DNA of 64,000 nucleotides from Bacillus horti (GCF_030813115.1 NZ_JAUSTY010000001.1:1-64000), one strand, 5' to 3'; positions 43,404-53,674 are shown, counted from the first letter of the stretch. The notes: a model not told the origin generated them from the letters alone. Program-made: numbers and translations.

Positions 43404-45089
43404 TCAATTTGCTAAATCAACGTTAGCTAAAGATTCACTTGTTGATGGATGAGGAACATAGTTCAGCACATTACTGCTACTCGCTAAAACAGGTCTGTTA
43501 TGAACAAGTGGAATCCATGGAGCCTCATTATGAATAATTTCTAGAGCTTCTTGATACATATCATCTCTCGCTTGCTCATCGATCTCTTCAATGGCCCGCG
43601 TAAACAGATCTGAAACAACTTCATTACGATAGAATGTTCTATTCCCACCTGGAATGGCACTAATACTAAGAAGGTTATTTACAAAGTAATCTGGATCACC
43701 GTTAGTACCTGACCAACCAAGCATAAATACGTCTTGTAGACCTTGAACCAATTCCTCCTGATACGTAGCCCATTCTCTTGTTACAATATTAGCTTTCAAA
43801 CCAACATTAGCGAAGTCTGCCTGAAGTGCTTCAGCAGCCTTTTGTGGATCTGGCATATAAGGACGTGCAACTGGCATTGTCCAAAGATCAAACTCAAAGC
43901 CATCCGGATATCCCGCTTCAGCCAGCAATTCCTTAGCTCTTTCTGGATCGTACGCATACTCCTCAATAGAGTCGTTATACCCTAGATACCCTGGTGGTAG
44001 AGGATTCTTAGCTGTTTCAGCTAAATTTCCGTATAGCCCTACTATTAAGGCTTCTTTATTTACAGCGTGATTTAAAGCAATACGTACCTTTGGATCAGTA
44101 AATGGCTCCTTCTCTGTGTTAAATCCAAGATATCCAACATTATTTGGTAAACGCTCGTATAATGTTAAATTAGCATCTGATTCAACACTTGATACATCAT
44201 CTGGATTTAATCCATCCATCAAATCGATATCCCCTGAACGTAACGCTGTTAATCGCGCTGAGTTATCAGGAATAACTTGGAATATAACCGTATCTAGAAT
44301 AGGTTGTCCTTGCTTCCAATAGTTAGGGTTCTTATCTAACGTAATTGATTCGTTTTTCTTCCAATCCCTAAAGACAAACGGTCCTGTCCCAACTGGATTT
44401 TCAATAACGTCTGATCCATAGTCCGCAAAGCTTTGCGGTGAAGCAATACTAAAGGCAGACATAGCAAGCTTTTTCAAGAAACCAGCATTCTTTTTATTTA
44501 GAACAAACTCAATGGTAAATTCATCGACTCTTACAATATCGTCAATGATATGTCCTTCGTCACCTTTAAAGCCACCAAACTCATTTCCATAATAGGTGTA
44601 GTTAAACCCTAAATCTGCATAATGATGCTCATGATTTTTGTCAGACCAGCGATCAAAGTTGAAGATAACAGCATCTGCGTTAAATTCTGTTCCATCGTGG
44701 AAGGTGACTCCCTCACGTAGGTGCAAGCGATAACGTAATCCATCATCTAAAATCTCAAAATCATGGGCTAGCCCTTCTTGAATTTCAAAGGAATCGTCAG
44801 CAAATTCTAATAAGGATTCAAAAATCTGACGTGTAACCCTTGAAACCTCACCGTCTGTAGTTGTTGGTGGATCAAGGTTTGTAGAGTCTGCACCACGAGC
44901 GAAAATTAAAGTTTTAGGAGCAGAGGATTCACTGGTATTCGTATTCGTATTCGTATTCGTATCCGTATTTTCCGAATCTTGTCCCCCATCCTCACTATCT
45001 GCCGGAGCTGAAGAATTTCCTCCACAGGCTGCCAGAGCAACCACTACAGCCAGCATAAGAATGAAAAATAGTAATGACTTTTTACGCAT
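43404..45089 (-). CDS. Peptide-binding lipoprotein (SBP family 5)
   Basis: A 561-residue extracellular solute-binding protein. The signal peptide ends with the lipobox LAAC (C22), so it is lipid-anchored. A low-complexity linker rich in D, N and T follows (residues 30-55, with four TN pairs), then the family 5 fold with FHDGTEFNADAVIFNFDRW, NPVGTGPFVFRDW and NYWKQG motifs. It delivers peptides or related ligands to the permease pair. The exact ligand is not evident. The gene is 116 bases after the second ATPase gene. Confidence 0.9.
   Translation of the reverse strand: MRKKSLLFFILMLAVVVALAACGGNSSAPADSEDGGQDSENTDTNTNTNTNTSESSAPKTLIFARGADSTNLDPPTTTDGEVSRVTRQIFESLLEFADDSFEIQEGLAHDFEILDDGLRYRLHLREGVTFHDGTEFNADAVIFNFDRWSDKNHEHHYADLGFNYTYYGNEFGGFKGDEGHIIDDIVRVDEFTIEFVLNKKNAGFLKKLAMSAFSIASPQSFADYGSDVIENPVGTGPFVFRDWKKNESITLDKNPNYWKQGQPILDTVIFQVIPDNSARLTALRSGDIDLMDGLNPDDVSSVESDANLTLYERLPNNVGYLGFNTEKEPFTDPKVRIALNHAVNKEALIVGLYGNLAETAKNPLPPGYLGYNDSIEEYAYDPERAKELLAEAGYPDGFEFDLWTMPVARPYMPDPQKAAEALQADFANVGLKANIVTREWATYQEELVQGLQDVFMLGWSGTNGDPDYFVNNLLSISAIPGGNRTFYRNEVVSDLFTRAIEEIDEQARDDMYQEALEIIHNEAPWIPLVHNRPVLASSSNVLNYVPHPSTSESLANVDLAN
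44935..44970. repeat. Hexanucleotide tandem repeat
   Basis: Six units of GTATTC-type, four perfect, followed by GTATCC and GTATTT. They encode the (Thr-Asn) linker of the binding protein. A change in unit number adds or removes two residues and does not shift the frame. Confidence 0.85.
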
Positions 45090-45205
45090 TTGTTTTCCCC
45101 CTTAAGGTAATCTTAGTTTTCTCTCCTCGATCATGTTGTTTTGATAACTGATTTGCAATATCTGAAATCTTCAGATATTTATTGCTATATCATAACATTG
45201 CCGAA

Positions 45206-46177
45206 TCAGTATAAGTGACAGGCAACGGAATGACCATCGGATGTTTGCTTAAATTCCGGGCGTTCGATCTTACAAATTTCCATACAGTCTGGACATCTAG
45301 TATGGAAAGCACACCCTGGTGGAGGGCTTGCAGGGCTCGGTACGTCCCCCTTCAGCACAATCCTATCCTTTTTCTCATCTGGATCAACAGATGGTACGGA
45401 CGAAAGCAATGCCTTAGTATAAGGATGCTTAGGCTGTTCATAAAGCTGATCCTTATCGGCTAATTCAATTAAGCGACCAAGGTACATGACCCCTACACGG
45501 TCTGAAATATGCTTAACAACACTTAGGTCGTGAGCAATAAAAATATAAGTAAGCTGAAATTCCCTTTGTAAATCCTGCATAAGATTAAGCACCTGAGATT
45601 GAATGGAAACATCTAAAGCCGACACCGGTTCATCGGCAACAATTAGTTTAGGGTGCACAGTCAAAGCTCTAGCAATTCCAATTCGTTGACGTTGGCCTCC
45701 ACTGAATTGATGTGGATATCTCTTCGCATGAAAGCTGTTTAATCCCACAACCTCAAGCATTTCGTGAACTTTCCTCCGTCTCTCTTTCACAGAGCCTACT
45801 CCATGCACAATTAAAGGTTCAGCTAGAATTTTCTCAATGGTGTGTCTTGGATTAAGTGAAGCATAAGGATCCTGAAACACAATTTGCATATCCCTTCTTA
45901 ATTTACGCAAAGATTGTTCATTTAGACTTGTGATTTCTGTCCCTTCAAAGTAAACTTGTCCTTCAGTCGGCTCTATTAGCCTTAATATAGACCGTCCTGT
46001 GGTCGATTTCCCACAGCCACTCTCCCCTACTAGTCCAAGCACTTCACCTGGATAAACAGCAAAAGAAACATCATCAACAGCCTTCACTTGTCCTATCGTT
46101 CTTCCAAGAACACCGCCTTTGATGGGAAAGTACTTCTTTAAATTTTTTACTTCTAATAATGCTTGTGCTTCAGCCAA
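45206..46177 (-). CDS. Peptide ABC transporter ATPase (DppF/OppF type)
   Basis: A 323-residue ATP-binding subunit with Walker [12 protein letters not shown]-loop [11 protein letters not shown], signature [15 protein letters not shown], Walker [13 protein letters not shown] and the C-terminal oligopeptide/dipeptide extension with [14 protein letters not shown] cysteines (often binding an Fe-S cluster). It overlaps the previous ATPase gene by 8 bases. Confidence 0.93.
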   Translation of the reverse strand: MAEAQALLEVKNLKKYFPIKGGVLGRTIGQVKAVDDVSFAVYPGEVLGLVGESGCGKSTTGRSILRLIEPTEGQVYFEGTEITSLNEQSLRKLRRDMQIVFQDPYASLNPRHTIEKILAEPLIVHGVGSVKERRRKVHEMLEVVGLNSFHAKRYPHQFSGGQRQRIGIARALTVHPKLIVADEPVSALDVSIQSQVLNLMQDLQREFQLTYIFIAHDLSVVKHISDRVGVMYLGRLIELADKDQLYEQPKHPYTKALLSSVPSVDPDEKKDRIVLKGDVPSPASPPPGCAFHTRCPDCMEICKIERPEFKQTSDGHSVACHLY

Positions 46178-47177
46178 CCTGAATCCCCCCGATATCCTGA
46201 TGTAATAAGCACCTACACATATGTGAAGGTGTTAGCTCAATTAAGGACGGCTCCTGAATTCTACAGATATCCATAACTGCTTCACAACGTGGTGCGAATC
46301 TACAGCCTTGAGAAAGTGAACCAGGCTTAGGAACATTTCCTGGTATTGAATAGAGCCTTTGCTGTTTTTCAGCTAGCTTAGGTATGGATTTAATAAGCCC
46401 TTTTGTATAAGGATGCTGTGGATCTTTTATAATTGTGCGTACTGACCCTTCCTCAACAATTCTCCCTCCATACATGACAATAACCCTGTCACACACCTCG
46501 GTGACCACTCCTAAATCATGAGTAATGAGCATTATAGCTGTACCATGCTCTCTGTTCAAGTCTTTCATTAATTCAAGTATTTGTGCTTGAATGGTTACAT
46601 CTAATGCTGTTGTGGGCTCATCAGCTATTAATAGCTTGGGCTGACAGGACATAGCCATCGCAATCATTACTCTTTGTCGCATCCCACCAGATAGCTGATG
46701 AGGATATTCATCCATGATTTGCTCTGCTCGTGGGATTCCCACTTGTTTAAGCATGGCCAATGCCCGATTAGAGGCTTCTTTTTTGCTAATCTTCCTATGT
46801 ATCTTTATCATTTCAATGATTTGATTTCCAATCGTATAAACGGGATTTAGAGAGGTCATTGGCTCTTGAAAAATCATAGCAATCTCGTTCCCTCTGATTT
46901 TTCTCATCTTTCTTTCACTCAATTGAGCAAGATCGACTTGCTTTTGATTCTGTTCCAGCAGGATTTCACCACCTACTATTTTTCCAGGCGGACTAGGAAC
47001 TAAGCCCATAATGGAAAGAGAGGTAACACTTTTACCGCAGCCTGACTCTCCTACAATTCCTAGGATTTCTCCTTCACGAACCTGAAAGCTTATCCCTTCT
47101 ACTGCAGGTATATTCCCATGATCAGAAATAAAATAAGTATGTAAATCATTAACTTGTAAAATGGAGTCTTTAGACAA
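46170..47177 (-). CDS. Peptide ABC transporter ATPase (DppD/OppD type)
   Basis: A 335-residue ATP-binding subunit, first gene of the operon. Walker [12 protein letters not shown], signature [14 protein letters not shown] and Walker [13 protein letters not shown] are intact, and the C-terminal [15 protein letters not shown] cysteine motif is present. The order ATPase-ATPase-binding protein-permease-permease equals the app operon order (appDFABC) of B. subtilis, but sequence likeness of the binding protein to AppA is not clear, so I do not use the app names. Confidence 0.93.
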   Translation of the reverse strand: MSKDSILQVNDLHTYFISDHGNIPAVEGISFQVREGEILGIVGESGCGKSVTSLSIMGLVPSPPGKIVGGEILLEQNQKQVDLAQLSERKMRKIRGNEIAMIFQEPMTSLNPVYTIGNQIIEMIKIHRKISKKEASNRALAMLKQVGIPRAEQIMDEYPHQLSGGMRQRVMIAMAMSCQPKLLIADEPTTALDVTIQAQILELMKDLNREHGTAIMLITHDLGVVTEVCDRVIVMYGGRIVEEGSVRTIIKDPQHPYTKGLIKSIPKLAEKQQRLYSIPGNVPKPGSLSQGCRFAPRCEAVMDICRIQEPSLIELTPSHMCRCLLHQDIGGIQVG

Positions 47178-47376
47178 GAATCTCCCTCCCTCAATGTCGA
47201 AATACGTTGAATAATGTCTAAAGATTAATAACAGTTTAAATTTTCTTTATTTATCATGTATTCTATATTTTATTATTAACTCCTTCATTTTTCAACCAAA
47301 TTTCTGAAAATACTCAATTTACTCAAATTAATCCTATTATTTCTATAAAAATTGATCATTTTGTATATTTTATTCG

Positions 47377-47390
47377 TGAAAACATTTTCA
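47377..47390. promoter_or_regulatory. cre-like palindrome before glycerate kinase
   Basis: TGAAAA-CA-TTTTCA resembles the CcpA catabolite-repression element (TGNAANCGNTNNCA), differing at the central CG. It lies 34 bases before the glycerate kinase start, where it could repress the operon in rich carbon medium. Confidence 0.4.
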
Positions 47391-47424
47391 TAAAATAAGA
47401 ATCAAATGGATAGGAGGGATACAG

Positions 47425-48549
47425 ATGAATATCATCGTTGCAGCAGATTCCTACAAAGGAAGCTTAAGCTCTATTGAAGTAGGAAAAGCTATACGCCGTG
47501 GAATGCAACAGGCTCTTCCCGCAGCAAGTATTTCTGTGATTCCTATGGCTGATGGAGGAGAAGGAACTTTAGACGCTTTTCAGTTTTTATTTAAGGGCGA
47601 GACTATTTCTTTTTCCTGCCTTGATCCGAGAGGGAAGCAACATCAAGCAACCTATGGTTTGATAAAAGAGAAAAAGCTCGCCATAATTGAAAGCGCTTTA
47701 ATCGTAGGCTTAACTCACCTGAAGAAATCATCCACCTCCCCACTAGAAACAACCTCTTTTGGTGTAGGACAATGTCTCCTTCACGCCATTGATCATGGTG
47801 CTGAAGAAATTATTATAGGCCTGGGAGGCTCAGGAACAAATGATGGTGGGATAGGATTATTGGAGGCTTTAGGAGCTAAATTCTATAGCAAAGGCTCACA
47901 GCTTACTCATGTCAAAGCGAGGCATTTAGATGAAATTGATCAAATTGATTTAACCACACTTGATCCGAGAGTGAAGACATGCACGATTACAATCGCTGCA
48001 GACGTAGAAAACCCACTCTTTGGAGATCATGGAGCCACTGCTGTATTTGGTCCACAGAAAGGAGTGACGCCAGAGCTACACGATATTTTAGAGAAGGGCA
48101 TGATAAACTATGCTTCTGTCATTGACCCTTCCGCAAGCTTTTCTAGTTTAAAAGGAGCAGGAGCTGCTGGAGGACTTGGCTTTGCCTTGTTGCTACTAAA
48201 CGCATCTATACGATCTGGCGCTGAATTGCTTTATGATTATTTACATCTTGAAGAGAAACTGCAGCAGGCAGATTTATTGATTTCTGGAGAAGGAAAAACA
48301 GATGAACAAACCATGTATGGAAAAGCTCCTTTTTTTCTAGCTCAAAAAGCTAAACAGGTAGACGTTCCCGTCATCTTTATCTCTGGTAGCCTTGGATCAG
48401 GTCTAGAACAGCTTAGCACTTCTGTTGACGCCTGCTTTTCTATTGTACCTAAGCCTGCAACGCTAGAGGAATCAATGAACAAAGCAGCTCTATGGGTGGA
48501 AGACACAGCTTATCAAATTGGAAAAGTACTTTCCATTCAGCAAAAATAA
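47425..48549 (+). CDS. Glycerate kinase (GarK/GlxK family)
   Basis: A 374-residue class-II glycerate kinase that phosphorylates D-glycerate, feeding glycolysis. Family motifs are VAADSYKGSLSS, PMADGGEGT, GLGGSGTNDGGIGLLEALGA and GAGAAGGLGFALL with SGEGKTDEQT. AGGAGGGA stands 6 bases before the ATG. It is followed after 27 bases by a GntP-type permease and then a CdaR-type regulator, the classic arrangement for glycerate or sugar-diacid use. Whether the product is 2- or 3-phosphoglycerate cannot be read from sequence. Confidence 0.93.
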   Translation: MNIIVAADSYKGSLSSIEVGKAIRRGMQQALPAASISVIPMADGGEGTLDAFQFLFKGETISFSCLDPRGKQHQATYGLIKEKKLAIIESALIVGLTHLKKSSTSPLETTSFGVGQCLLHAIDHGAEEIIIGLGGSGTNDGGIGLLEALGAKFYSKGSQLTHVKARHLDEIDQIDLTTLDPRVKTCTITIAADVENPLFGDHGATAVFGPQKGVTPELHDILEKGMINYASVIDPSASFSSLKGAGAAGGLGFALLLLNASIRSGAELLYDYLHLEEKLQQADLLISGEGKTDEQTMYGKAPFFLAQKAKQVDVPVIFISGSLGSGLEQLSTSVDACFSIVPKPATLEESMNKAALWVEDTAYQIGKVLSIQQK

Positions 48550-48576
48550 AAGCAATGAAAGTGAGGAGGAATCATT

Positions 48577-49932
48577 ATGGTTGAGGGACCACTCTTAATT
48601 CTTGTTTTAGTTCTTACAATTGTTTTTATCATATGGGGGACATCAAAACTAAAGATTCATCCTTTCCTTGTCCTTTTAACAGCCACGTTTCTAGTTGGCT
48701 TTCTATCAGGTATGCCTTTTTCCACTATTGTTGAATCCATCAATGGTGGCTTCGGTGGATTAATGACAGGCATTGGTTTAGTGATTGTTCTCGGCACAAT
48801 TATTGGCGTGATCCTAGAAAAATCTGGAGCTGCTTTAAAAATGGCTGAGATCATCATTCGAATTATTGGGGAAAAACATCCACAGCTAGCCATGTCTTTA
48901 ATCGGAGCTCTAGTAAGCATTCCTGTATTCTGTGATTCGGGCTATGTGATCTTATCCAGCTTAAAAAAGGCAATGGCTAAAAAAGCAAATGTTGCCCTTG
49001 CATCAATGTCAATCGCTTTGGGAACTGGTCTTTATGCTACTCATACTCTTGTTCCACCTACTCCTGGCCCAATTGCAGCAGCAGGTAATATAGGGGTATC
49101 AGATTACCTTGGATTGGTGATTATGGTCGGAATTGTAGTTGCTATTGTAGCCATGACCGTTGGCTTTATTTGGGCAAAAACAATAGCTTCAAAGATCAGA
49201 ATTGAAGGAGAAGATGACCATATTTCGTACGAAGACGTATTAAAGCAATTTGGAAAGCTCCCTTCTGCCTGGAAATCCTTCGCTCCCTTAGTAGTACCTA
49301 TTTTCCTTATAGGATTATCTTCTATTGTCTCTGTAGCTAACTATGAAGGGTTCGGCTCTTCATTCATTGTTTTCCTTGGTTCTCCAACAGTTGCTCTTTT
49401 TATTGGTCTTCTTTTCTCTTTGTTACTACTGCCTAGCTTTCAATCTAAGCAATTAAATACTTTTGTAAGTGAAGGTATTCAGCATGCTGCTCCTATTTTA
49501 CTTATTACTGGAGCTGGGGGCGCCTTAGGGCGTGCATTGTCAAACACATCATTATCTGATTTGATTCAAGGTATTAGCGAAACGGAAATGCTGACTGGTG
49601 CATTTTTCTTGCTCATTCCGTTTCTTATTGCCGCTGGCTTAAAAACAGCACAGGGTTCAACAACAGCCGCTCTCGTTGTTACGTCTGCTCTTGTCGCTCC
49701 GTTGCTTCCTAATTTCGGCATTGAAACACCTTTGCAGCTTGCACTGGTTGTGATGGCTATAGGAGCTGGTGGAATGACCGTTTCTCACGCAAACGACAGC
49801 TACTTTTGGGTAGTGACTCAATTCAGCGGAATGCAGGTTAAGGATGCATATAAGGCACATACAATGGCTACTCTACTACAGGGAATTGCCGCTTTTCTAA
49901 CAACATTTGTCTTGTATCTCTTATTCGTCTAG
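48577..49932 (+). CDS. GntP-family permease
   Basis: A 451-residue H+ symporter with about 12 membrane helices. It shows the GntP-family features: VESINGGFGGLMTGIGLVIVLGTIIG near the N-terminus, the central IPVFCDSGYVIL, HTLVPPTPGP and the late GAGGMTVSHANDSYFWVVTQFSGM. Members take up gluconate, glycerate or related acids. Because glycerate kinase precedes it, glycerate is the most likely substrate (inference). It is followed by a terminator. Confidence 0.92.
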   Translation: MVEGPLLILVLVLTIVFIIWGTSKLKIHPFLVLLTATFLVGFLSGMPFSTIVESINGGFGGLMTGIGLVIVLGTIIGVILEKSGAALKMAEIIIRIIGEKHPQLAMSLIGALVSIPVFCDSGYVILSSLKKAMAKKANVALASMSIALGTGLYATHTLVPPTPGPIAAAGNIGVSDYLGLVIMVGIVVAIVAMTVGFIWAKTIASKIRIEGEDDHISYEDVLKQFGKLPSAWKSFAPLVVPIFLIGLSSIVSVANYEGFGSSFIVFLGSPTVALFIGLLFSLLLLPSFQSKQLNTFVSEGIQHAAPILLITGAGGALGRALSNTSLSDLIQGISETEMLTGAFFLLIPFLIAAGLKTAQGSTTAALVVTSALVAPLLPNFGIETPLQLALVVMAIGAGGMTVSHANDSYFWVVTQFSGMQVKDAYKAHTMATLLQGIAAFLTTFVLYLLFV

Positions 49933-49962
49933 ATATAAACTACTAATAGGGTATCTACCGGG

Positions 49963-49996
49963 GCATCCCTCTGCATAAGCAGATGGGATGCTTTTA
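49963..49996 (+). terminator. Terminator after gntP-type gene
   Basis: GCATCCC (49963-49969) and CTG pair with CAG and GGGATGC (49985-49991), followed by TTTTAT. Confidence 0.7.
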
Positions 49997-50031
49997 TATC
50001 ACACTGTTGTATAAAAAAGGAGAGCTTGCTG

Positions 50032-51222
50032 ATGAAGCTATCACCTGAATTGGCTCAGGAAATGGTACATAAAACGATTCCGATTATCGGAACAAATATT
50101 AATATCATGAATGAAGAAGCCAAAATCATAGGTTCTGGTCAAGCAGATCGACTTTTTCAATATCATGATGGTGCAGCCCAAGCTATTAGGCAACAAAAAA
50201 CGATTGAAATCTATGCTACGGACAATATTCCTGTTGGCACGAAGCCAGGTATAAATATGCCTATTGCGTTTCAAGGCAGAATTATTGGAGTAGTAGGGAT
50301 TACAGGACATCCACATGAATATAGGCAGTTTGCCCAAATGGTCAAGGTTTATGTGGAAATGCTGGTTGAACAGAATGATTTATTGCAGCATATTCAGGGA
50401 GAGTCAAAGGCCAAGGATTTGTTACTTTTAGATTTTGTTCAAGGGAGGTTTCAAGATGAGATTGAGCTACAAAATGCTTCTGAAAGAGCAAACGTGCTAC
50501 AGCTAAATTTATCTCCCCCCTTTATGCTCATTCTTTTAGAGGTGTCTCTCCCACACTCAAATAGAAATCAGGCAAGGTCTTCTGTGGTTGACCAAACCGC
50601 TAGAATCGCCCATTTTATGCAGCAATATATAGGAAAAAAAGCACATGCTAGATGGATATCACACATTCAGTCTCAGCTCTTTTTAATATTATTTGACCCC
50701 GCAAAGCTTTCTAGCTATCCTTCTCCATGGGTAGAACTGAAGGAGGAAATAACTCAATTGTTAAATATATGGCTCGAGGAGCTACCTGCAATAGAAGGAA
50801 TGAGCACATCTATAGGAGTAAGTGGCCTTATTCCATACCTTTCTCACATTCATGCTGCATATGCCGACGCACAATTTGCTCTTACGGCAGGAAAGCATCG
50901 CAATAGATCACTTTTGTTTTTTGATGATATTGGCCTAATGGAGCTATTATATGCTCTACCTACACAATTAAAAAAAGAATACGCTGAAAGAACGATAGGA
51001 CCTGTCATGGATAAAGAGAAATGGATAGCTTCCTTTGAAGCGTTCATTGAGAATAATTTGAATGTTTCACATGCTGCTTCTCAGCTTAGTATTCAAAGAT
51101 CAACCCTATTGAATCATTTAAAACAAATTTACATACATACAGAAAAAGACCCCACCAACTTTAAACAGTTGGTAGAGCTTTATTTAGCTTATATCTTTCA
51201 CACAGAAGAAGAATTAGGGTAA
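50032..51222 (+). CDS. CdaR-family sugar diacid / glycerate regulator
   Basis: A 396-residue transcription factor. The N-terminal diacid-recognition domain (LSPELAQEMVHKTIPIIGTNINIMNE) and a GGDEF-like middle are followed by a C-terminal PucR/CdaR helix-turn-helix (AFIENNLNVSHAASQLSIQRSTLLNHL). CdaR proteins activate glycerate/glucarate genes, fitting its neighbours. ATG 50032 is chosen with GGAG 10 bases upstream. Its end overlaps the end of the converging MFS gene by 9 bases. It is probably a positive regulator of the glycerate kinase operon. Confidence 0.88.
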   Translation: MKLSPELAQEMVHKTIPIIGTNINIMNEEAKIIGSGQADRLFQYHDGAAQAIRQQKTIEIYATDNIPVGTKPGINMPIAFQGRIIGVVGITGHPHEYRQFAQMVKVYVEMLVEQNDLLQHIQGESKAKDLLLLDFVQGRFQDEIELQNASERANVLQLNLSPPFMLILLEVSLPHSNRNQARSSVVDQTARIAHFMQQYIGKKAHARWISHIQSQLFLILFDPAKLSSYPSPWVELKEEITQLLNIWLEELPAIEGMSTSIGVSGLIPYLSHIHAAYADAQFALTAGKHRNRSLLFFDDIGLMELLYALPTQLKKEYAERTIGPVMDKEKWIASFEAFIENNLNVSHAASQLSIQRSTLLNHLKQIYIHTEKDPTNFKQLVELYLAYIFHTEEELG

Positions 51223-52461
51223 AGAGTGTGCTTGGCTAGTGTCCTTATCCTTCTTCTCTCTTTTCACCCAATCAAACGTGATAAAACAAATTAGACCAAT
51301 TCCACATATTAGTATCATACTATAGAACATGATTTGAACGTTGTATGCCTCGAACAAAAAGCCACCAATTAATGGACCGAGCATTCTTCCACCAGTAGCA
51401 GCACTTCCAACAACCCCTTGATAAAAGCCCACCTTATGCTTCGGAGCAAGCTCTTGCGCGGCGGTTGGAACAGCTGGCCAAATGAAAATCTCACCAATGG
51501 TCATAATAATCATGGCCATAAGGAAGCCAGAATAGATTTCTGTCTGACTTAAGATATATAAAGAAATAAAGAATAGGACAATACCTGTAAGTAGCTGAGA
51601 TTTTACAGTTGGTAATACTTTCTCAGTTAAAAAAGACGTGAAAGGCTGAGCGAGTAAAATCAGTCCCCCATTAATAGTCCAAAGTAGGCTGTAGGAGGAT
51701 AAGGACATTCCTAAACCTTGCATGTGTACAGAGACACTTGTTTGCCACTGTACATACGTAATCCAACACGCTAAGAAACCAAAGCTAATAATACCTAGAG
51801 ATATAAGACCACGTCTTTGTAAAATGCGTTGGGTTTGGTCTATGGCGTTTTCCCCGTTGTCCTGTCCGATTCCCTTCATTTCGGCTCTAGGCTGGACAGC
51901 TATTCGCTCGTTAATACCAAACCAAATAATAGCTAGAAACAACAAGTAAAATAGTCCGTTTACAAAAAATACTATGGTAAAAGAGAATTGCGCTACCAAA
52001 CCACCGATTGCTGATCCAATAGCTACCCCAACATTTTGAAAGACGTAGATCACATTGAAGGTCTTTCTTCCTCCTTCTGGCCACACACCACCTGCCATGG
52101 CATACATGGAAGGAAAAACAAGTCCATTACTAAACCCTAATAAAATCATAATTCCAACATAAACCAAAAAGTGATGGAATAGGGCTAGACAGAATACAGA
52201 ACCAGTGGCTAGTATGATTCCATATAGAATGGTTTTCTTCCCGCCATAGCGATCATACAAAAAGCCTCCTAGCAAATTACCAATAACACCTGCACCAGCA
52301 TGGAGCATAAGCACAAAACCAGCCGTAGACATCGTCTGACTCAGCTCTTGCGTCATATAAATAGAATTAAGAGGCCACAGAAAAGAAGCCCCAGTTATAT
52401 TAATTAGCATACCTAAAGCAAGAATCCATAGGGCTTTAGGATATTCAGGAATCAGCTTCAT
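51214..52461 (-). CDS. MFS transporter
   Basis: A 415-residue major facilitator protein with about 12 helices. The A-loop GGFLYDRYGGKK between helices 2 and 3 and the ALYHHF/EIFIWPAVPTAAQELAP region resemble multidrug-type DHA1 transporters. The substrate is unknown. AAGGAG precedes the ATG. It begins 11 bases after the transglycosylase gene and is likely in the polA-mutM-ytaF-coaE operon as the last gene. Its end overlaps the cdaR-type gene tail to tail. Confidence 0.85.
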   Translation of the reverse strand: MKLIPEYPKALWILALGMLINITGASFLWPLNSIYMTQELSQTMSTAGFVLMLHAGAGVIGNLLGGFLYDRYGGKKTILYGIILATGSVFCLALFHHFLVYVGIMILLGFSNGLVFPSMYAMAGGVWPEGGRKTFNVIYVFQNVGVAIGSAIGGLVAQFSFTIVFFVNGLFYLLFLAIIWFGINERIAVQPRAEMKGIGQDNGENAIDQTQRILQRRGLISLGIISFGFLACWITYVQWQTSVSVHMQGLGMSLSSYSLLWTINGGLILLAQPFTSFLTEKVLPTVKSQLLTGIVLFFISLYILSQTEIYSGFLMAMIIMTIGEIFIWPAVPTAAQELAPKHKVGFYQGVVGSAATGGRMLGPLIGGFLFEAYNVQIMFYSMILICGIGLICFITFDWVKREKKDKDTSQAHSLP

Positions 52462-52472
52462 CTTTTTTCTCC

Positions 52473-53081
52473 TTAGTCTTGAACATCTATTCTTGTATGA
52501 AATATAAGCTCTTGATTCCCGGCAAACTCATTTTCATAAATGTTTTGATACCTAGCTAAATAATACAGGACGCGTGAAGCATAATGTCTAGTTTCTCCGA
52601 AGGGAATTTGGTCTAATCTGTGCTCTGTTCCGTCCCAAACTCCTTCACTTAACCAACGATCAACATGCCCTTGTCCAGCATTATAGGCTACGATTGCTTT
52701 AACATGATCATTATCATATTTCTGCAGCAAGTAGGAAATATACCATGTACCTAACAAAATGTTTGAACGAGCATCGTCTATATATGAATTAGGATGCTTA
52801 TTCAATCCACTTTCCTCATTGACCCATTGTGCTGTCTCAGGCATAAGCTGCATCAGACCAGCTGCCCCTTTTTTAGAAAAGATATCTTGCTTGAATTTGC
52901 TTTCAATCTGCACAACAGACAGCACCAAATATGGATCAACTCCATAATAAGTGGCTGCTTCCTCTACCTCCTGGGTATATTGAATGGGATACATAAGCTT
53001 CCAAAAAAAACTGCTATTTAAGGTGACAATCAAGGCGACTAAGGCAATGAGTAAACCTAATTGCTTCATGTTAAATTTCAT
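52473..53081 (-). CDS. Lytic transglycosylase, membrane anchored
   Basis: A 202-residue protein with one N-terminal helix (about 7-25) and an SLT domain. The catalytic glutamate lies in LSVVQIESKFK, and KKGAAGLMQLMPETA and AYNAGQGHVDRW follow; this fits family 1 transglycosylases (Slt70-like). It cleaves peptidoglycan strands without water. The ATG overlaps the coaE stop (ATGA), so translation is coupled. Distinct from the transglycosylase between comEA and comEB, with little resemblance outside the active site. Confidence 0.9.
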   Translation of the reverse strand: MKFNMKQLGLLIALVALIVTLNSSFFWKLMYPIQYTQEVEEAATYYGVDPYLVLSVVQIESKFKQDIFSKKGAAGLMQLMPETAQWVNEESGLNKHPNSYIDDARSNILLGTWYISYLLQKYDNDHVKAIVAYNAGQGHVDRWLSEGVWDGTEHRLDQIPFGETRHYASRVLYYLARYQNIYENEFAGNQELIFHTRIDVQD

Positions 53082-53674
53082 GTGATTATGCTCCACTTCT
53101 TTAAAATCAATTCTAGCTGTTGTGCGGTTTCTTGTATGGTGCCTGAGTTATTAACGTAAGCATGTCCCCTATGTTTCTTCTCTTCAATAGAGATCTGGCT
53201 ATTAATACGGTTTAGTGCCTCTTGTTTGTCTATCTTATCTCGTTGCATTAAACGTTCTAATTGTACAGCCTGGGGAATATAAACGACCAAAATTTGTTCA
53301 ACCATATGCTCTAGCTTGCTCTCAAATAATAAGGGAATATCCATAACAATAAAGCTATGCCCGTTTTCTAGAGCTTCTTCCTTTTGCTTAGTCATTTCTG
53401 CTCGAATAGCTGGATGGATGATGCTATTTAGCTTTAACCTAGCTTCTTGGTTTTGAAAAACAATATGACCTAAAGCCTTGCGATCTAACTCTCCGTTTTC
53501 CAAAAGGATATTTTCACCAAACTCTTCTTTTATTTCAAGTAAGGCTGGCGAACCAGGCTTGACCACTTCTCGGGCAATCTTATCTGCATCAATCACAAGA
53601 GCCCCGAGATCGATAAGCACTCTCGAGACTGTAGATTTTCCTGTTGCAATTCCTCCAGTTAAGCCGATAACCAT
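53078..53674 (-). CDS. coaE: Dephospho-CoA kinase
   Basis: A 198-residue kinase adding the 3' phosphate in the last step of CoA synthesis. The P-loop GGIATGKSTVS, the DADKIAREVV and the MDIPLLFES motifs are clear. ATG 53674 is preferred (AGAGG 8 bases upstream) over an upstream in-frame start. It is a standard neighbour of polA and mutM in Bacillales. Confidence 0.95.
   Translation of the reverse strand: MVIGLTGGIATGKSTVSRVLIDLGALVIDADKIAREVVKPGSPALLEIKEEFGENILLENGELDRKALGHIVFQNQEARLKLNSIIHPAIRAEMTKQKEEALENGHSFIVMDIPLLFESKLEHMVEQILVVYIPQAVQLERLMQRDKIDKQEALNRINSQISIEEKKHRGHAYVNNSGTIQETAQQLELILKKWSIIT

Noticed and set aside
41276-47177. Naming the ABC operon app or dpp outright
   Set aside because: Gene order matches appDFABC but the binding protein does not clearly match AppA, and ligand specificity cannot be read.
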